NCBI GenBank assembly: GCA_037446075.1
Contig: JBBIJH010000161.1
Coordinates: 1-6,426 of the forward strand
Length of the DNA: 6,426 nucleotides
Direction of reading: 5' to 3'
DNA from: JBBIJH01 sp037446075
Lineage (GTDB): Bacteria > Bacteroidota > Ignavibacteria > UBA10030 > JAHEZR01
Below, piece after piece: positions 6,202-6,426 of the stretch; the stretch's first letter is position 1, and every line of letters begins with the position of its first letter. The notes under the pieces are model-generated. The model had not been told where the DNA came from, ran no database searches, and saw nothing but the letters and a program-made list of their open reading frames with translations. The translations under genes were made by a program, and so were the position numbers.

Positions 6202-6426
6202 TTATTCAGTCTTGAGATCGTGAGCGATGCTTGTCCCCTGTGGAGCAACAATCTTTCCGGGGTTCAGAATTCCGCGTGGGTCAAATATCTTTTTCACGTC
6301 GCGGAATAGGCCGTAGATTTCTCGGCCATACAGTTTTTCCAGGAACGGAGTTCGGACGAATCCATCGCCATGCTCACCGCTCAGCGTCCCACCGAGTGAG
6401 ATAGCCAAATCAAAAACCTGCGTTGC
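6202..6426 (-). CDS. FAD-linked oxidase, C-terminal end (GlcD/FAD_binding_4 type), 5' part outside the window
   Basis: Seventy-four C-terminal residues are present and the gene runs off the right edge. The stretch SLGGTLSGEHGDG followed by R-T-P-F-L and FDPRGILNPGKIV is the characteristic end of the FAD-linked oxidase C-terminal domain found in glycolate oxidase GlcD, D-lactate dehydrogenases and related flavoenzymes. The form GEHGDG (rather than GEHGIG) is common in the larger proteins that continue into a cysteine-rich Fe-S domain. Here the protein stops 18 residues after NPGKIV, with no cysteine motif and no related sequence beyond the stop. The substrate cannot be told from this fragment. 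The GWxTD gene begins 13 bases downstream, so the two are likely co-transcribed. Confidence 0.88.
   Translation of the reverse strand, partial: ATQVFDLAISLGGTLSGEHGDGFVRTPFLEKLYGREIYGLFRDVKKIFDPRGILNPGKIVAPQGTSIAHDLKTE

Noticed and set aside
5942..6223. Plus-strand open frame of 93 codons opposite the GWxTD signal region
   Set aside because: It is the antisense shadow of a well-supported gene and has an Arg/Ser-rich composition typical of non-coding frames.
6189..6251. 5' extension of the GWxTD protein to the ATG at 6251
   Set aside because: It would overlap the upstream oxidase gene and place the signal peptide 21 residues inside the protein.

Overview
The window looks like a piece of a metagenome-assembled scaffold. 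It carries a run of 10 Ns inside a gene, and its protein families point to the Bacteroidota/Ignavibacteriota/FCB side of the tree. The main clue is a GWxTD-domain exported protein next to pdxA. That placement is an inference from gene content; no rRNA or other phylogenetic marker is present. All genes look chromosomal. There is no CRISPR array, IS element, tRNA or rRNA.

Left part (1-1347, minus strand): the 3'-truncated end of a TolB-like beta-propeller protein (PD40 repeats), probably a lipoprotein. Its 5' end runs into, and overlaps, a small secreted protein with six cysteines in the mature part. The propeller gene has no ordinary start codon ahead of its hydrophobic N-terminus, so its start is unresolved.

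Middle (1348-3206, plus strand): a 482-base divergent intergenic region holds a good sigma70-type promoter (TTGAAT-17-TATACT). It drives a two-gene Fe-S cluster unit: an Mrp/ApbC-type P-loop Fe-S carrier (N-terminal MIP18/DUF59 domain, deviant Walker A, CxxC), then a 78-residue stand-alone NifU C-terminal scaffold domain with its CxxC.

Right part (3214-6426, minus strand): a co-directional cluster converges on the Fe-S pair. In transcription order it holds the C-terminal end of a GlcD/FAD_binding_4-type flavin oxidase, an exported GWxTD protein, pdxA (vitamin B6 synthesis; its ATG overlaps the GWxTD stop by 4 bases), and the decayed remains of an ftsE-type ABC ATPase gene. That last gene is the most striking object here. 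It has lost its P-loop by deletion, changes frame at least three times, and carries substitutions at the Q-loop, signature motif and H-loop.

I found no convincing new defence or mobile system. The points worth a second look are the ftsE pseudogene, the overlapping Cys-rich/propeller pair, and single-residue departures at conserved positions in PdxA (His to Gln) and the GWxTD motif (Trp to Leu).
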